A stretch of DNA of 64,000 nt from an uncultured Pseudomonadota bacterium. GTDB taxonomy: Bacteria > Pseudomonadota > Gammaproteobacteria > Ga0077536. The first letter of the stretch is position 1; every line of letters starts with the position of its first letter. The DNA is taken from the NCBI GenBank assembly GCA_903825645.1, contig CAIKBL010000007.1, forward strand, positions 50,519 through 114,518, given 5' to 3'. Below, one piece after another: positions 34,393-45,161 of this stretch. A model generated the notes under the pieces. That model searched no databases, had not been told where the DNA came from, and was given only the letters and a program-made list of their open reading frames with translations. A program made the position numbers and the translations under genes.

Positions 34393-34710
34393 CTCGAGAT
34401 GTTGGAGTTTGTCTGCTACGCCCTTCCATTCTTCGGCGTCTGGTGGCGGATCCTTCATTTCGTTGATTACCGGCCATTCCTTTGCCAGTTCACTATTCAA
34501 AGCAAGGAACTGCTGCTCGCTATCCGTTAAATCATCTTCGGATTTAATCGCTTCTGCGGGGCATTCCGGCTCGCACAGGGTGCAGTCGATACACTCGTCC
34601 GGGTCGATGACAAGCATATTCGGGCCTTCGTGAAAACAATCCACCGGGCATACTTCGACGCAATCGGTGTATTTGCACTTGATACAGTTATCGGTCACTA
34701 CAAAAGTCAT
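34387..34710 (-). CDS. fdxA: seven-iron ferredoxin FdxA
   Basis: A 107-residue ferredoxin with a [3Fe-4S] and a [4Fe-4S] cluster: N-terminal [24 protein letters not shown] and [18 protein letters not shown]. The C-terminal extension (residues about 60-107) is typical of the proteobacterial FdxA/Azotobacter ferredoxin I group. The frame continues upstream to 34821, but the ATG at 34710 is the family start. It lies just downstream of mutS, the usual gammaproteobacterial mutS-fdxA order. Its electron partner is not known; the RnfB-like protein is a possible one. Confidence 0.97.
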   Translation of the reverse strand: MTFVVTDNCIKCKYTDCVEVCPVDCFHEGPNMLVIDPDECIDCTLCEPECPAEAIKSEDDLTDSEQQFLALNSELAKEWPVINEMKDPPPDAEEWKGVADKLQHLER

Positions 34711-34893
34711 GGCGGCCCACGGTTTGGTTGAAAACGGGGGCATTATAGCCACAGGAGCGTGCGGGCCCAACCTTCTGGACGGGATCGCGTCAAAAAAAAC
34801 CGATTTTCGGGTAGTTAACATCTCCTGCGGCCATTTTTGAGTACAAGTTCCTCGGTATCTTCTCGGCGTAGGGAGGTCCTCTGTTTATTTCTC

Positions 34894-37458
34894 TCAGCCT
34901 CTTGGACCTAATTTCGCGCGCAGGTCGTAGAGCATTTCGAGCGCTGCTCGGGGTGTCAGCCTATCTAGGTCGAGTCCCGTGAGGATCTGGATGACCGGGT
35001 GCAGGATCGGCGGTTGCAAAAGCAAGGGTGGCGCCTGCTCGTCCACTTCGCGGACGTAACGGACCTGCAATTCCTGCAGACGCTGGCGTGCCTGCTCGAT
35101 GACCACTCGGGGCACCCCCGCAAGCAGCGCGACGGCGAGTCCAAAACTCTGGTTTGCTGGTCCCTCCCGCAACGTATGCATGAAGACAACACGTTCGCCG
35201 TGTTCGATTGCGTCCATGCGTACATTCGCGACTTCCGGGATATCTGACGCGATGGCAGTTAATTCGAAATAGTGGGTCGCGAACAAGGTAAAGGCGCGAT
35301 TATGCTGCACGAGATGCTCGGCGGCCGCCCAGGCCAGCGACATGCCGTCGAAGGTGCTGGTTCCTCGTCCTATCTCGTCAATCAAAACGAGACTCCGATC
35401 GTTTGCATTGTGCAGGATGTTTGCGGCCTCGGTCATTTCGACCATAAACGTGCTTTGCCCACGGGCCAGGTTGTCGCTTGCACCGATGCGAGAAAAAATC
35501 CGTTCGAGGGGCCCGAATTCCGCCGCTTTCGCGGGCACATAACTACCACAGTGCGCCAAAATGGCGATGAGCGCTGCTTGTCGCATGTAAGTGGACTTTC
35601 CGCCCATGTTGGGGCCGGTGATAATCAGCATTCTCCTCGTATCATCAAGTCGCAAATCGTTGGGGATGAAATTCGCCGTGCCGAAATGTTCGACTAACGG
35701 GTGACGACCCTGATCGATCGAGACCCGCGGTTTCTGCGTGAAGGTAGGTGCTGTCAGATCGAGAGCGGTCGCGCGCTCAGCAAAGCAGGTCAATACATCG
35801 ATTTCAGCGAGCGCCGCGGATGCTTGCTGTAGATTCTTGACGCCCTCGCCCAGCGTCGCGAGCAAAGCTTCGTAAAGCGTCCGTTCGCGCGTTAGCGCCT
35901 GCTCATGAGCATGCAGGATCGTGGTTTCAAATTGCTTCAATTCCGGCGTGATATATCGTTCAACACCTTTTAATGTTTGGCGTCGATGGTAGTCGGCAGG
36001 GACTTCGTCTCCGCGGTTTCGGCTGAGTTCGATGTAATAGCCGTGGACGCGATTGAAGCCCACCCTGAGTGTCGCGATCCCCGTGCGTGCCCTCTCGCGA
36101 AGTTCCAGATCCAGCAAAAATTGGTCGGCATTACGAGACAGCTCTCTCAGGGTATCCAGCTCCGCGTCATAACCTGCGGCAAATACTCCGCCATCCCGCA
36201 GCAGAAGTGGTGGGGTGTCGATTAAAGCCGCCGAGAGGAGGCCCGTCATCGTCGCATGGTCTCCTATTTCCGCAGTCAGCTTGGATAAATGCGAGCTGCC
36301 GAGAGGGACGAGTTGCGCGTGTAGTGCGGGGATCGCGCACAGCGAGTTTCGTAGCTGCCCTAACTCTCGAGGACGCACAGTTCTCAGTGCGATACGGGTC
36401 GATATCCGTTCAATGTCACCGATGCTACGCATTGTTTCGCGCACACCAAGGGCTTCCGGGCTAGACAATAGCGTGCTCACGGCGTCGAGACGAGCCTCGA
36501 GTCTTGCGTGATTGCGTAGGGGCGCATGTAGCCATCGGCGCAACAATCGTCCACCCATGGCGGTGATGGTCGTATCCATCAACGTCGCGAGTGTCTGTCG
36601 CTGATTTCCGCTACTGCTCTCAACCAGTTCGAGATGACGCCGAGTAGCCGGGTCCATCAGGATGTTATCGTCTCGACGTTCGAGTTGCAGCGCCTGTAAA
36701 TGCGGAAGTTCGCCGCAATGCATATTTTCGGCATAGAGCAGCACGCTCCCGGCGGCCCCGAGCGCGAGTGTTTCCTCGCTGATCCCAAAACTGTCTAAGC
36801 TGTTCACGCCGAACCGCTGACACAGACGGTGGCGGGCTTGAGTCGGATCGAATTCCCACCGAGGCCTCGCACACTGAATGGCCACGAGATCGGGCGACAC
36901 CGGGGCAATCTCATCTTCGGCAACCAGCAATTCGGCTGGCCGGAGCCGGGCAAGCTCCGCATCGCGGGCGGCGACCGATTCGACCTCCATGAGCTTGAAT
37001 CGGCCACTTGCGATATCTAGCCAGGCCAGACCGAAACGTGTCTCCGCGGAGACCATCGCGAGGAGAAGACTCTCCTGACGCTCACCGAGGAGCGTCTCTT
37101 CAACAACGGTGCCAGGGGTCAGAATGCGGGTCACTTTGCGTTCTACGGGACCCCGCGCCATCGCGGGATCGCCGACTTGTTCGCAAATCACCACGGATTC
37201 GCCGAGCTTCAGCAACCGAGCCAGATAATTGTCAACCGCATGGGCGGGGACCCCTGCCATCGAGATCCGCTCTCCGCCGGATTCTCCCCGGCTCGTCAGG
37301 ACAATATCGAGAAGCTGCGCGGCGCGGCGCGCATCCTCGAAGAACAACTCGTAAAAATCCCCCATTCGATAGAAAAGCAGATTGGTCGGATATTGTGCTT
37401 TTATCCGAAGATACTGCTGCATCACGGGCGTGTGCGTGGCGACTTCTTTTTTACTCAT
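34894..37458 (-). CDS. mutS: DNA mismatch repair protein MutS
   Basis: MutS recognises mismatches and recruits MutL. The 854-residue protein has the mismatch-binding Phe-x-Glu motif in [10 protein letters not shown] near residue 37, the connector and lever domains, Walker [14 protein letters not shown] (in the last third), [16 protein letters not shown] and ATHYFELT, and a C-terminal dimerisation part. It is full length. It is followed by fdxA after about 180 bp on the same strand. recA/pncC, often divergent from mutS, are not here. Confidence 0.98.
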   Translation of the reverse strand: MSKKEVATHTPVMQQYLRIKAQYPTNLLFYRMGDFYELFFEDARRAAQLLDIVLTSRGESGGERISMAGVPAHAVDNYLARLLKLGESVVICEQVGDPAMARGPVERKVTRILTPGTVVEETLLGERQESLLLAMVSAETRFGLAWLDIASGRFKLMEVESVAARDAELARLRPAELLVAEDEIAPVSPDLVAIQCARPRWEFDPTQARHRLCQRFGVNSLDSFGISEETLALGAAGSVLLYAENMHCGELPHLQALQLERRDDNILMDPATRRHLELVESSSGNQRQTLATLMDTTITAMGGRLLRRWLHAPLRNHARLEARLDAVSTLLSSPEALGVRETMRSIGDIERISTRIALRTVRPRELGQLRNSLCAIPALHAQLVPLGSSHLSKLTAEIGDHATMTGLLSAALIDTPPLLLRDGGVFAAGYDAELDTLRELSRNADQFLLDLELRERARTGIATLRVGFNRVHGYYIELSRNRGDEVPADYHRRQTLKGVERYITPELKQFETTILHAHEQALTRERTLYEALLATLGEGVKNLQQASAALAEIDVLTCFAERATALDLTAPTFTQKPRVSIDQGRHPLVEHFGTANFIPNDLRLDDTRRMLIITGPNMGGKSTYMRQAALIAILAHCGSYVPAKAAEFGPLERIFSRIGASDNLARGQSTFMVEMTEAANILHNANDRSLVLIDEIGRGTSTFDGMSLAWAAAEHLVQHNRAFTLFATHYFELTAIASDIPEVANVRMDAIEHGERVVFMHTLREGPANQSFGLAVALLAGVPRVVIEQARQRLQELQVRYVREVDEQAPPLLLQPPILHPVIQILTGLDLDRLTPRAALEMLYDLRAKLGPRG

Positions 37459-38015
37459 TAAAACCAGCTAGTTGAATTTTTTGATTCTGGGTTCCGGTAA
37501 CGAATCGTGGGCTTGCACGTGTTCCCCCCAAGGGGACCAGAGCCCCTCAAGTAAGACTGGCAGTCCATGATAGCCCTGGGATGGGCCAGTCGGGCTGAAC
37601 TGCGTCGGCCGATAGTCCTTCTCTCGTCAATCGATTTCTTGACAATGCGCAGCAGCAGTGTCTGCGCCCCATGGCGATGTCCAGTTTCCCTGCGGTATCG
37701 TCGTCCGAAAAATCTCGCTGTTTCGAATTATCCCAGAAGCGGGGCTTATTCAAACGCAGCTTCTGAGGTACCCGTTCTTGACAATTACCCTGCGCGCGCG
37801 TCATCCGTACGTGATCGAGACGACTCGATTTACCGTAAGCCAAGGGATCATTCCTGGCAACCGGCTGATACAAACAATGCTTTAGCGTGTTTAGCCTCAG
37901 AGTCGACGCATGGCGACGTCAGTCTCGGGAAACCTAAGGGCACCGCAAACCATGACCTAGATCCGCGGGTTCGGCGCGCCGTACCCAGCAAGGTCGTTGT
38001 TGCGGTGAGCGAGAC
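37459..38015. other. intergenic region upstream of mutS
   Basis: This 557-bp region separates mutS from a TPR lipoprotein gene, both on the minus strand. It contains a hairpin-prone GGGGACCAGAGCCCC just upstream of mutS (about 37537-37551) and otherwise no recognisable element. Open frames on either strand (37567-38145 plus, 37547-37873 minus) show no family motifs and are probably chance. It could hold a decayed gene or an unrecognised small RNA. Confidence 0.4.
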
Positions 38016-38612
38016 TTACTTCCCTGCCGCCGATCGCGGTGAAGTGGCCTTCGGAGCTGAGATTTCTGGCGGCGTCAGAAGCGCTTCTAATAAGCGTTTG
38101 ATTTCGTTACCGTGGCGCGCAAGCGGATCGTTCGGATCTGCGTGAAGCTGGAGGGTCGTGAATGTCCGGAGGGCCTCTTGCAACTGAATAATTCCGAGAT
38201 TGTGCCACGCCTTTGTGAGCGCAGGATCGGCCTGCAAGGCCAGGCGATAAGCTTTTGCTGCGAGGTCAAGTCGGTCGGTTCGGCCGTAGATGTTCCCGAG
38301 TTTGAACCAAGGCTCAGCATCTGTCGGCGACCGACGTGTCCACTCAAGATAGTCACGCTCACTGCCCGGCCAGTTTTGGACTCCGTAAGCGGCTGCGGCT
38401 GATTTTTGAATCGCGTCGAGCGTTCGGCTGGTTGAGGTCGGTGAGTCAGGGGGCGGCGCTGCGCCCCATCGCCACGCCGTTGAACAACCCGCGAGGAGCG
38501 ATACCCAGGCCAGCATAAGAATCCCAGCCCGCAAAGTCGGCAAGCACGACGCACAGCGAGAAGCAGGCCGGAGGTCTGGGGGGGACGCGTCGGCGCTGGG
38601 GCTGGATTGCAT
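38016..38612 (-). CDS. TPR-repeat lipoprotein
   Basis: The 198-residue protein has an N-terminal signal segment ending in the lipobox LLAGC (Cys about residue 43), a Pro/Ser-rich stretch and at least two tetratricopeptide repeats: EPWFKLGNIYGRTDRLDLAAKAYRLAL and KAWHNLGIIQLQEAL. It would be lipid-anchored in the envelope by Lgt and LspA. The N-terminus is long for a signal peptide; an internal start (for example near MLAWVSLLAG) is possible. TPR lipoproteins act as scaffolds; the partner is not apparent from context, as it stands between mutS and the divergent htpG. Confidence 0.8.
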   Translation of the reverse strand: MQSSPSADASPPDLRPASRCASCLPTLRAGILMLAWVSLLAGCSTAWRWGAAPPPDSPTSTSRTLDAIQKSAAAAYGVQNWPGSERDYLEWTRRSPTDAEPWFKLGNIYGRTDRLDLAAKAYRLALQADPALTKAWHNLGIIQLQEALRTFTTLQLHADPNDPLARHGNEIKRLLEALLTPPEISAPKATSPRSAAGK

Positions 38613-38768
38613 ATTGGTGGCGATTTATGGGGGTGAGGCGTTGCACTGGACCAGCCGGACGGTCCCAAACCGTGAGCGCGCGGACGCATTGAAGCGTGTG
38701 GGCTAGATTATGAAACCTATCTTGGGGGGCGGCAATGCGTGACCATGACCACAAAGCGCCGCGCAACG

Positions 38769-38797
38769 GTTGAAAACTGCCCGCCGAAGCCCCATCT
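38769..38797 (+). promoter_or_regulatory. sigma-32 heat-shock promoter of htpG
   Basis: GTTGAAA (38769-38775) and CCCCATCT (38790-38797) with 14 bases between match the heat-shock promoter consensus CTTGAAA-N11-16-CCCCATNT. Transcription would begin near 38803, about 40 bases before the htpG ATG. HtpG is a classical RpoH target, which supports it. Confidence 0.8.
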
Positions 38798-38842
38798 TGC
38801 CTACCGGTCGAAATTCAGTCCTGATTATTGGTGAGAAGATCT

Positions 38843-40717
38843 ATGACGACAGTAAACGAATCCAACATAACGACGGAAACTCTGGGCTTCCAATCCGAGG
38901 TCAAGCAACTGCTTGATCTCGTCATTAACTCGCTTTACAGCAACCGCGAGATTTTTCTCCGGGAGCTCATCTCGAATGCCTCTGATGCAATTGAAAAGCT
39001 GAGGTTCAACGCACTTTCCAATGAAGATCTCTACGAGGGAGATTCTGATTTGGCGATTGATATTGATTGCGACGAAAAGGCGCGGACCATCACCATTCGT
39101 GACAACGGGATCGGCATGTCGCGCGAAGAGGTCATCACAAACCTAGGCACCATTGCGAAATCGGGAACCAAGGAGTTTTTCGGCAGCCTCAGCGGCGATG
39201 CGCGCTCCGATTCGCAGCTCATTGGTCAGTTCGGCGTGGGCTTCTATGCGGCGTTCATCGTAGCAGATCGCGTCGTGGTCTCCACCCGTCGGGCGGGGGC
39301 GCCGAAAGGGCAGGGCGTACGCTGGTCGTCCGAGGGACAAGGCGAGTTTACGGTCGAGGAAGACGGACGTGCAGCTCGCGGCACGGAAATTGTGCTGCAT
39401 CTCAAAGAGGATGCTAGTGAATACGCCGATGCTTGGCGGCTACGTGGACTGATCAAGAAATATTCGGATCATATTTCGACATCCATTCGGATGCCAGAGA
39501 CGGGCGAGGATAAAACCGGGCGGGAAACCGTCAATACGGCGACCGCGCTTTGGCTGCGTAGTAAACAAGAAGTCACCGATGATGATTATAAGGCTTTCTA
39601 CAAGCACGTTGCCCATGATTTCGACGATCCGCTCGCCTGGGTACACAGTAAAGTAGAGGGCAAGCTTGAGTACACCACGCTTTTTTATATTCCGAGCCGC
39701 GCACCTTTTGACCTGTTTGACCGAGACGTTAAACGAGGAGTGCAACTGTACGTGCAGCGCGTGTTCATCACCGATGAGGCCGAACAGTTGTTGCCGCGCT
39801 ATCTTCGGTTTGTGCGCGGAATTGTTGATACCAAAGATTTGCCCCTGAATGTTTCGCGCGAGATTCTGCAGAAAAACAAGACGATCGATACGATTAAGGC
39901 AGCCTCTGTCAAGAAAATGCTCGGGCTCATCGAAGGTCTCAGCGCAGAAGACTATGCCAAGTTCTGGTCCTTGTTTGGTCGCGTCATTAAAGAGGGGATC
40001 ATCGAAGATGTCCCGAATCAAGAACGCATAGCCAAACTTTTACGCTTCGCAAGTACCCACGATGATGTGGAGACCCCGGCGGTGAGTCTTATCGACTATA
40101 TCTCCCGCATGAAGGAAGATCAGAAAACTATCTATATCCTGACAGGTGAGAGTTTTTCGACGGCCAAGGCAAGTCCGCATCTCGAAGTTTTCCGCTCCCG
40201 CGGGATTGAGGTCTTGTTGTTGACCGATCCCGTGGATGAGTGGGTGGTCCAGCATCTGACAACGTTTGAAGGTCATAATCTCAAGTCCGTCTTGCACGGC
40301 AAACTTGACTTGCCCGGCGAGGAGACCGCCGCGGAAAAATCAGAAGACGAGACCCCTCTCGAAGTAGTCGTCCGCCTTAAGAAACTGCTGGAGGGTAAGG
40401 TCAAGGATGTCCGGGTTTCTCAGCGGTTAACGAACTCGCCGGCGTGTTTAGTCGCTGACGATTACGAGATGGGTTTGAATCTCCAGCGGATCTTGAAGGC
40501 GGCTGGACAGGAAGTGCCGCCGACGCAGCGCATACTGGAAGTCAATGTGCACCATCCGCTTCTTGGCCGTCTGGCGGGAGAAGCGGACGATGGCCGTTTC
40601 AACAGCCTCGCGCTGATCGTCTATGAGCAGGCGATTCTTGCAGAAGGTGGCCGGCTCGAAGATGCGGCAGGCTTCGTCCAGCGCATCAACGAGTTACTGC
40701 TCGAATCAGCGGCTTGA
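38843..40717 (+). CDS. htpG: molecular chaperone HtpG (Hsp90)
   Basis: HtpG is the bacterial Hsp90, a dimeric ATP-dependent chaperone. The 624-residue protein has the GHKL ATPase motifs REIFLRELISNASDAIEKLR, DNGIGMS, GTIAKSGT and IGQFGVGFYAAFIVA, the middle domain with LPRYLRFVRGIVD and LPLNVSRE, and a C-terminal dimerisation domain. The ATG at 38843 is the family start; the frame begins at an upstream codon (38828). It has a sigma-32 promoter. It is followed by prmB after about 90 bp. Confidence 0.98.
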   Translation: MTTVNESNITTETLGFQSEVKQLLDLVINSLYSNREIFLRELISNASDAIEKLRFNALSNEDLYEGDSDLAIDIDCDEKARTITIRDNGIGMSREEVITNLGTIAKSGTKEFFGSLSGDARSDSQLIGQFGVGFYAAFIVADRVVVSTRRAGAPKGQGVRWSSEGQGEFTVEEDGRAARGTEIVLHLKEDASEYADAWRLRGLIKKYSDHISTSIRMPETGEDKTGRETVNTATALWLRSKQEVTDDDYKAFYKHVAHDFDDPLAWVHSKVEGKLEYTTLFYIPSRAPFDLFDRDVKRGVQLYVQRVFITDEAEQLLPRYLRFVRGIVDTKDLPLNVSREILQKNKTIDTIKAASVKKMLGLIEGLSAEDYAKFWSLFGRVIKEGIIEDVPNQERIAKLLRFASTHDDVETPAVSLIDYISRMKEDQKTIYILTGESFSTAKASPHLEVFRSRGIEVLLLTDPVDEWVVQHLTTFEGHNLKSVLHGKLDLPGEETAAEKSEDETPLEVVVRLKKLLEGKVKDVRVSQRLTNSPACLVADDYEMGLNLQRILKAAGQEVPPTQRILEVNVHHPLLGRLAGEADDGRFNSLALIVYEQAILAEGGRLEDAAGFVQRINELLLESAA

Positions 40718-40808
40718 ACCTCGCCGGCTCGCGTATGACGGTGCGGTGCGGTGCGTCTGGTCAGCGATGGAGGAGGCATGGAGACCTCCGCGTGACGGCT
40801 CGTGTTGG

Positions 40809-41717
40809 ATGGCGATGAAGCGGCGTTCGAAAGTCCTTACCGCGAGGACGCTCGTTTTGGATGCCGAGCGTCGCTTCAAGCGAGCCGGTCTTCATTATGG
40901 TCACGGTACGGATAATGCGCGTGACGAAGCGGTATTCCTGGTTTTCCACGCGCTGGAGATCCCCTTCGACTGTCGTCCTGACCGCCTCGACCAGGCCCTC
41001 ACGCCCGCGCAGTGCGCGGGCGTGGAGGATCTCGTCAAGGCACGTCTCGCCCGCCGCTGTCCGGCCGCTTATCTCACGCATCGGATGTGGTTTGCCGGCC
41101 ATGAGTTTTATGTGGACGAGCGCGTCCTTATTCCGCGCTCGCCTCTGGCGGAGCTGCTACAGGCGCGGTTCGCGCCGTGGTATTACGGGCCTGCGATTCA
41201 GCGGATTCTAGATATTGGGACCGGCAGTGGTTGTATCGGTATCGCGGCGGCACTGGCCTATCCCGAGGCAAACGTCGATGCGACAGACATTTCGGTGGCT
41301 GCACTGGCAGTCGCAGCCCGTAATGTGGCCACCTACGCGCTCGAGTCGAGGCTACACCTTCATCACGCAGATTTATTTCCGATAGTCGATTCGGCGGGTG
41401 CCTACGATCTCATTTTGGCCAACCCCCCCTATGTGCCCGATGCCGAGCGTGCGGCTCTCCCCGCCGAATATCTGCATGAGCCAGCGCTGGCACTATTCGC
41501 GGCGGAAGAAGGTCTTGCCCTGATCCGCCGAATTTTCAAAGGTGCGGCCGCGCGGATGGCGCCGGCGGGCATACTTGTCTTCGATGCTGGCGGTACTTGG
41601 CCCGCTGTCGAGGCGGCGTTTCCGTCGCTGGAGGTCATCTGGGTCGATTTGGTCAACGGCGGTGACGGGATTGGCGTCATTACGCAAAGCGCGCTGGCCC
41701 AATTCGCTTTACAATAA
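40809..41717 (+). CDS. prmB: ribosomal protein uL3 glutamine methyltransferase
   Basis: PrmB N5-methylates a glutamine in ribosomal protein L3. The protein has the family's [45 protein letters not shown] motif [13 protein letters not shown], and the catalytic NPPY in [20 protein letters not shown]. The frame extends upstream into htpG, so the start is inferred: ATG 40809 (or 40815) gives an N-terminus of family length (302 residues). It sits 4 bp before aroC; prmB-aroC is a conserved proteobacterial pair. Confidence 0.94.
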   Translation: MAMKRRSKVLTARTLVLDAERRFKRAGLHYGHGTDNARDEAVFLVFHALEIPFDCRPDRLDQALTPAQCAGVEDLVKARLARRCPAAYLTHRMWFAGHEFYVDERVLIPRSPLAELLQARFAPWYYGPAIQRILDIGTGSGCIGIAAALAYPEANVDATDISVAALAVAARNVATYALESRLHLHHADLFPIVDSAGAYDLILANPPYVPDAERAALPAEYLHEPALALFAAEEGLALIRRIFKGAAARMAPAGILVFDAGGTWPAVEAAFPSLEVIWVDLVNGGDGIGVITQSALAQFALQ

Positions 41718-41721
41718 GGCC

Positions 41722-42825
41722 ATGTCAGGGAACACCTTTGGTACTTTGTTTACGGTCACGAGCGCAGGGGAAAGTCACGGTCCGGCGTATATCGGCATCG
41801 TGGATGGTTGTCCGCCCGGACTCCTGCTGAGCGAATCTGACCTTCAGGTTGATCTCGACAGGCGTAAGCCGGGTCAATCTCGTCATACGACGCAGCGTCG
41901 TGAGGACGATCGCGTTCGTATCCTCTCGGGTGTTTATGAAGGACAGACCACGGGCACCCCGATCGGGTTGCTGATCGAGAATACGGATCAGAAGTCCAAA
42001 GATTACGGGGCCATCGCGCATAAATTTCGGCCGGGCCATGCGGACTATACCTACTTCCATAAATATGGTGTGCGCGATCCCCGAGGAGGCGGACGTGCCT
42101 CAGCGCGTGAGACATGCATCCGGGTAGCGGCGGCCGGTATCGCAAAGAAATACCTTGCCGCGCGTTATGGGATCCAGATCAGGGGGTATCTCGCGCAGCT
42201 CGGGCCGTTATCGCTGGGGCTTAAGGACTGGTCAGCCGTTGAGGAAAATCCGTTTTTCTGTGCAGATCCAGCGCAGGTTCCGGTACTTGCGCGGTACATG
42301 GACGACATGCGACGGAGCGGAGATTCAATCGGGGCACGGGTCAATCTAGTGGCGGAAAATGTTCCGCCAGGGCTTGGTGAGCCGGTTTTTGGCAGACTCG
42401 ATGCGGATATCGCCCAAGCGATCATGGGGATAAATGCAGTCAAAGGGGTCGAAATAGGAGACGGGTTCGATGTCGTCAATCAGCACGGCACTGAGCACCG
42501 GGATGAGCTGACGCGTCAAGGGTTTAAATCCAACCATGCCGGCGGCGTTCTCGGGGGGATATCGACCGGCCAAGCGCTGTTGGTCAGTCTAGCGCTTAAG
42601 CCGACGTCCAGCATTCGTCTGCCCGGACTCACTATCGACGAGACGGGAACAGAAACGGAGGTCGTCACCCTTGGGCGACATGATCCCTGTGTCGGGATCC
42701 GGTCGATCCCTATTGCCGAGGCGATGTTGGCTTTGGTGATCATGGATCATCTACTTCGCCATCGGGCGCAGAACGCGGACGTACGCGTCGCCACGCCGAA
42801 TATCGCGGCTCCGACCTTAAGCTAA
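41722..42825 (+). CDS. aroC: chorismate synthase
   Basis: AroC converts 5-enolpyruvylshikimate-3-phosphate to chorismate with reduced FMN. The 367-residue protein has the signatures [57 protein letters not shown] (spanning the FMN/substrate site), KGVEIGDGF and [14 protein letters not shown]. The ATG at 41722 has AAGG just upstream. It follows prmB by 4 bp and precedes glcE by 11 bp. With AroE it represents the shikimate pathway in this window. Confidence 0.98.
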   Translation: MSGNTFGTLFTVTSAGESHGPAYIGIVDGCPPGLLLSESDLQVDLDRRKPGQSRHTTQRREDDRVRILSGVYEGQTTGTPIGLLIENTDQKSKDYGAIAHKFRPGHADYTYFHKYGVRDPRGGGRASARETCIRVAAAGIAKKYLAARYGIQIRGYLAQLGPLSLGLKDWSAVEENPFFCADPAQVPVLARYMDDMRRSGDSIGARVNLVAENVPPGLGEPVFGRLDADIAQAIMGINAVKGVEIGDGFDVVNQHGTEHRDELTRQGFKSNHAGGVLGGISTGQALLVSLALKPTSSIRLPGLTIDETGTETEVVTLGRHDPCVGIRSIPIAEAMLALVIMDHLLRHRAQNADVRVATPNIAAPTLS

Positions 42826-42836
42826 GGCAGTGCACG

Positions 42837-43901
42837 ATGCGCGTTGGTCATGAATTTCCATCCCCGCTATTGCGTGAGCTGCAGGCGCAGATCGCCGAGG
42901 CGCACCGTACCGGGATCCCGTTGCGGATTGTCGGCGGCGACACCAAACAGGGTTGGTGGTGCACCGCAGCAACCGAGACTTTATCGTTTGATGCGTACAC
43001 CGGCATCGTTGCGTACGCGCCCAGTGAGCTCGTGCTGACTGCGCGGGCAGGTACGCGTTTGACAGAAATTCAGGCAGTACTGGCTGAGGCCGGCCAGATG
43101 TTGGGTTTCGAACCGCCACTGACCGGTCTGAAATCCACGCTTGGCGGAAGCATCGCGGCGGCCCTGAGTGGCCCGGCACGACCGTACCGGGGGGCGGTCA
43201 GGGATTTCGTCTTGGGTGTCCGTATGGTAACCGACACGGGCGAAATCGTTCGCTTCGGCGGACAGGTGATGAAAAATGTAGCGGGCTATGATCTCTCCCG
43301 GTTGGCGACCGGTAGTTGGGGGCGGCTAGGTCCGTTGACCGAGATTTCGTTGCGGGTCGTACCGCAGCCGGCGCGCACGCTCAGCTTGCGTTGGCGCTGT
43401 AACGAGCAGAGCGCTTGGCAGCGCATGCGAGCGCTGGGTCGAGAGACTTTTCCGTTATCGGCCTGCCGTTATGAGGCAGATACGCTTCATGTCCGATTAT
43501 CCGGTGCGGCGCCGGCAATTGCCGATGCTCTGCGCAAGCTGGCGCCGGAAGCGTCGGTGGAAGGGGATGACGACTGGGCGGCTTGGCGCGATTTTACACA
43601 TCCTTTTTTCCACAGCCGGGGTACCCTGTGGCGCGCACTCGTCCCATCGGCGACACCTCCACTACAGCTGACGGACGCGCGTTGCGCCTGGGATTGGGGC
43701 GGCGCGCTACGTTGGTATGTCGAGGTTCGTGATCCCGCCGAATTACGCGAAAAAGTGGGTGCGGCGGGCGGGCATGTTGCGCTTTGGCCTAGCGTCACCG
43801 CGCACGCCGAGCCTGCGGCGCGTGCCTTGGCTGAGCGCGTGCGCGCGAGCTTCGATCCACGGCAAATTTTCAACCCGCCCTATTCTTGTGATGAATCCTG
43901 A
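42837..43901 (+). CDS. glcE: glycolate oxidase FAD-binding subunit GlcE
   Basis: GlcE is one of three subunits of glycolate oxidase, which oxidises glycolate to glyoxylate. The 354-residue protein has a PCMH-type FAD-binding N-terminus (RIVGGDTKQGWW, AYAPSELVLTARAGT, TLGGSIAAALSGPARPYRGAVRDFVLGV) and VMKNVAGYDLSRLATGSWG, and ends in FDPRQIFNPP. It is 11 bp after aroC and its TGA is followed at once by the glcF ATG. The catalytic subunit GlcD is not upstream (aroC is), so it must be encoded elsewhere. Confidence 0.95.
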   Translation: MRVGHEFPSPLLRELQAQIAEAHRTGIPLRIVGGDTKQGWWCTAATETLSFDAYTGIVAYAPSELVLTARAGTRLTEIQAVLAEAGQMLGFEPPLTGLKSTLGGSIAAALSGPARPYRGAVRDFVLGVRMVTDTGEIVRFGGQVMKNVAGYDLSRLATGSWGRLGPLTEISLRVVPQPARTLSLRWRCNEQSAWQRMRALGRETFPLSACRYEADTLHVRLSGAAPAIADALRKLAPEASVEGDDDWAAWRDFTHPFFHSRGTLWRALVPSATPPLQLTDARCAWDWGGALRWYVEVRDPAELREKVGAAGGHVALWPSVTAHAEPAARALAERVRASFDPRQIFNPPYSCDES

Positions 43902-45161
43902 ATGCGTGCAATTCTGACTCCGGGCGTTCTCCCGGCCACCGATCAGGCAAAGGCCGCGTCGATCCTTCGGGCATGTGTCCACTGTGGTTTCTGCAACGCG
44001 ACCTGTCCGACCTATCAGGTGCTTGGGGATGAGCTTGATGGCCCACGTGGCCGTATCTACCTGATGAAAAGCCTGCTGGAGGGTGGTGAAGTATCCGCCA
44101 CGACGCAGACCCATCTGGATCGATGCCTCGGTTGTCGTGCATGCGAGACAACCTGTCCGTCGGGCGTTCAATATAATCGGCTGTTGGAATTGGTCCGACC
44201 TCGGGTGGATGCGAGGGTCCCGCGAACTGCCCCTACGCGACTTAAGCGCTGGCTCTTACGCAAGCTCATTCCTTACCCCACGCGTTTCGGCACGTTGCTG
44301 GCAGTTGGGCGCATTGTCAGGGGCTTCTTGCCTGCGGCCTTTAGGCGCTACATTCCGGCGGCCTCTTCGGCTCGCTATCAGGCACAGCCTGTGGCACGTC
44401 CCCGCGCGAACTACGTGCTTTTCGAAGGCTGTGTACAGGAGCGCGCGGCGCCCCAGATCAATCGAGCGGCAGCCCAAATTCTGAGTGACATGCAGATAAC
44501 GCTGCAGCGGGTAGGCGGGGCAGGCTGCTGTGGTGCGCTACCCTTACACCTCGGTGCCATGGATGAAGCCGAGGCCTGTGCGCGCCGAAATATCGATGCG
44601 TGGACCCCTTTCCTAGAGGGCGAAATGGCCGCGACCGGGGTGTTCTGCGCGTCCAGCGGTTGCACCCAGGTGATGAAGGATTATGGACATCTGCTGCGCC
44701 ACGATCCGACTTACGCGAGCCGAGCCTCGCGCATGTCCGCGCTGATTTGCGACGCGGGGGAAGTGATTGATGCAGAGAGCATTCGTGGGCTTTGTCTGCC
44801 CGAATCCGATCGCGGCGCGATCGCGTTTCAAGCCCCCTGCAGCTTACAGCATGGCCTGAAAGGTCATCTGCCCGTCAACGAGGCATTGCGCGCAGCGGGT
44901 TATCGGCTTTTGCCGGTGGCAGAGTCACACCTCTGCTGTGGCTCTGCGGGGAGTTACTCGTTGTTGCAGCCTGCGATCGCCACCGCGCTTCGTTCACGAA
45001 AACTTGCCGCACTCTCGAATGGCGCGCCAGAGGCGATTGCTAGCGCCAATATCGGCTGCCTGCTCTACCTACAGCAGACCGCCTCCGTGCCGGTTAGACA
45101 TTGGCTTGAATTGGTAGCAGACGCGATCGCGGCAGATGCCGGGATCCATCGCACTCAATAG
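43902..45161 (+). CDS. glcF: glycolate oxidase iron-sulfur subunit GlcF
   Basis: GlcF passes electrons from GlcD/E to the quinone pool. The 419-residue protein has two [4Fe-4S] motifs near the N-terminus (CVHCGFCNATCP, CLGCRACETTCP) and two CCG domains: CVQERAAPQINRAA with GGAGCCGALPLHLG, and APCSLQHGLKG with HLCCGSAGSY. Length is typical. The ATG immediately follows the glcE stop. Its 3' end overlaps the converging mlaA by 7 bp. Glycolate may come from phosphoglycolate made during DNA repair or carbon fixation; the source here is not visible. Confidence 0.96.
   Translation: MRAILTPGVLPATDQAKAASILRACVHCGFCNATCPTYQVLGDELDGPRGRIYLMKSLLEGGEVSATTQTHLDRCLGCRACETTCPSGVQYNRLLELVRPRVDARVPRTAPTRLKRWLLRKLIPYPTRFGTLLAVGRIVRGFLPAAFRRYIPAASSARYQAQPVARPRANYVLFEGCVQERAAPQINRAAAQILSDMQITLQRVGGAGCCGALPLHLGAMDEAEACARRNIDAWTPFLEGEMAATGVFCASSGCTQVMKDYGHLLRHDPTYASRASRMSALICDAGEVIDAESIRGLCLPESDRGAIAFQAPCSLQHGLKGHLPVNEALRAAGYRLLPVAESHLCCGSAGSYSLLQPAIATALRSRKLAALSNGAPEAIASANIGCLLYLQQTASVPVRHWLELVADAIAADAGIHRTQ

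Noticed and set aside
37567..38145. 192-codon plus-strand open frame upstream of mutS
   Set aside because: It overlaps the TPR lipoprotein gene in antisense, has no family resemblance and no ribosome binding site; composition looks non-coding.
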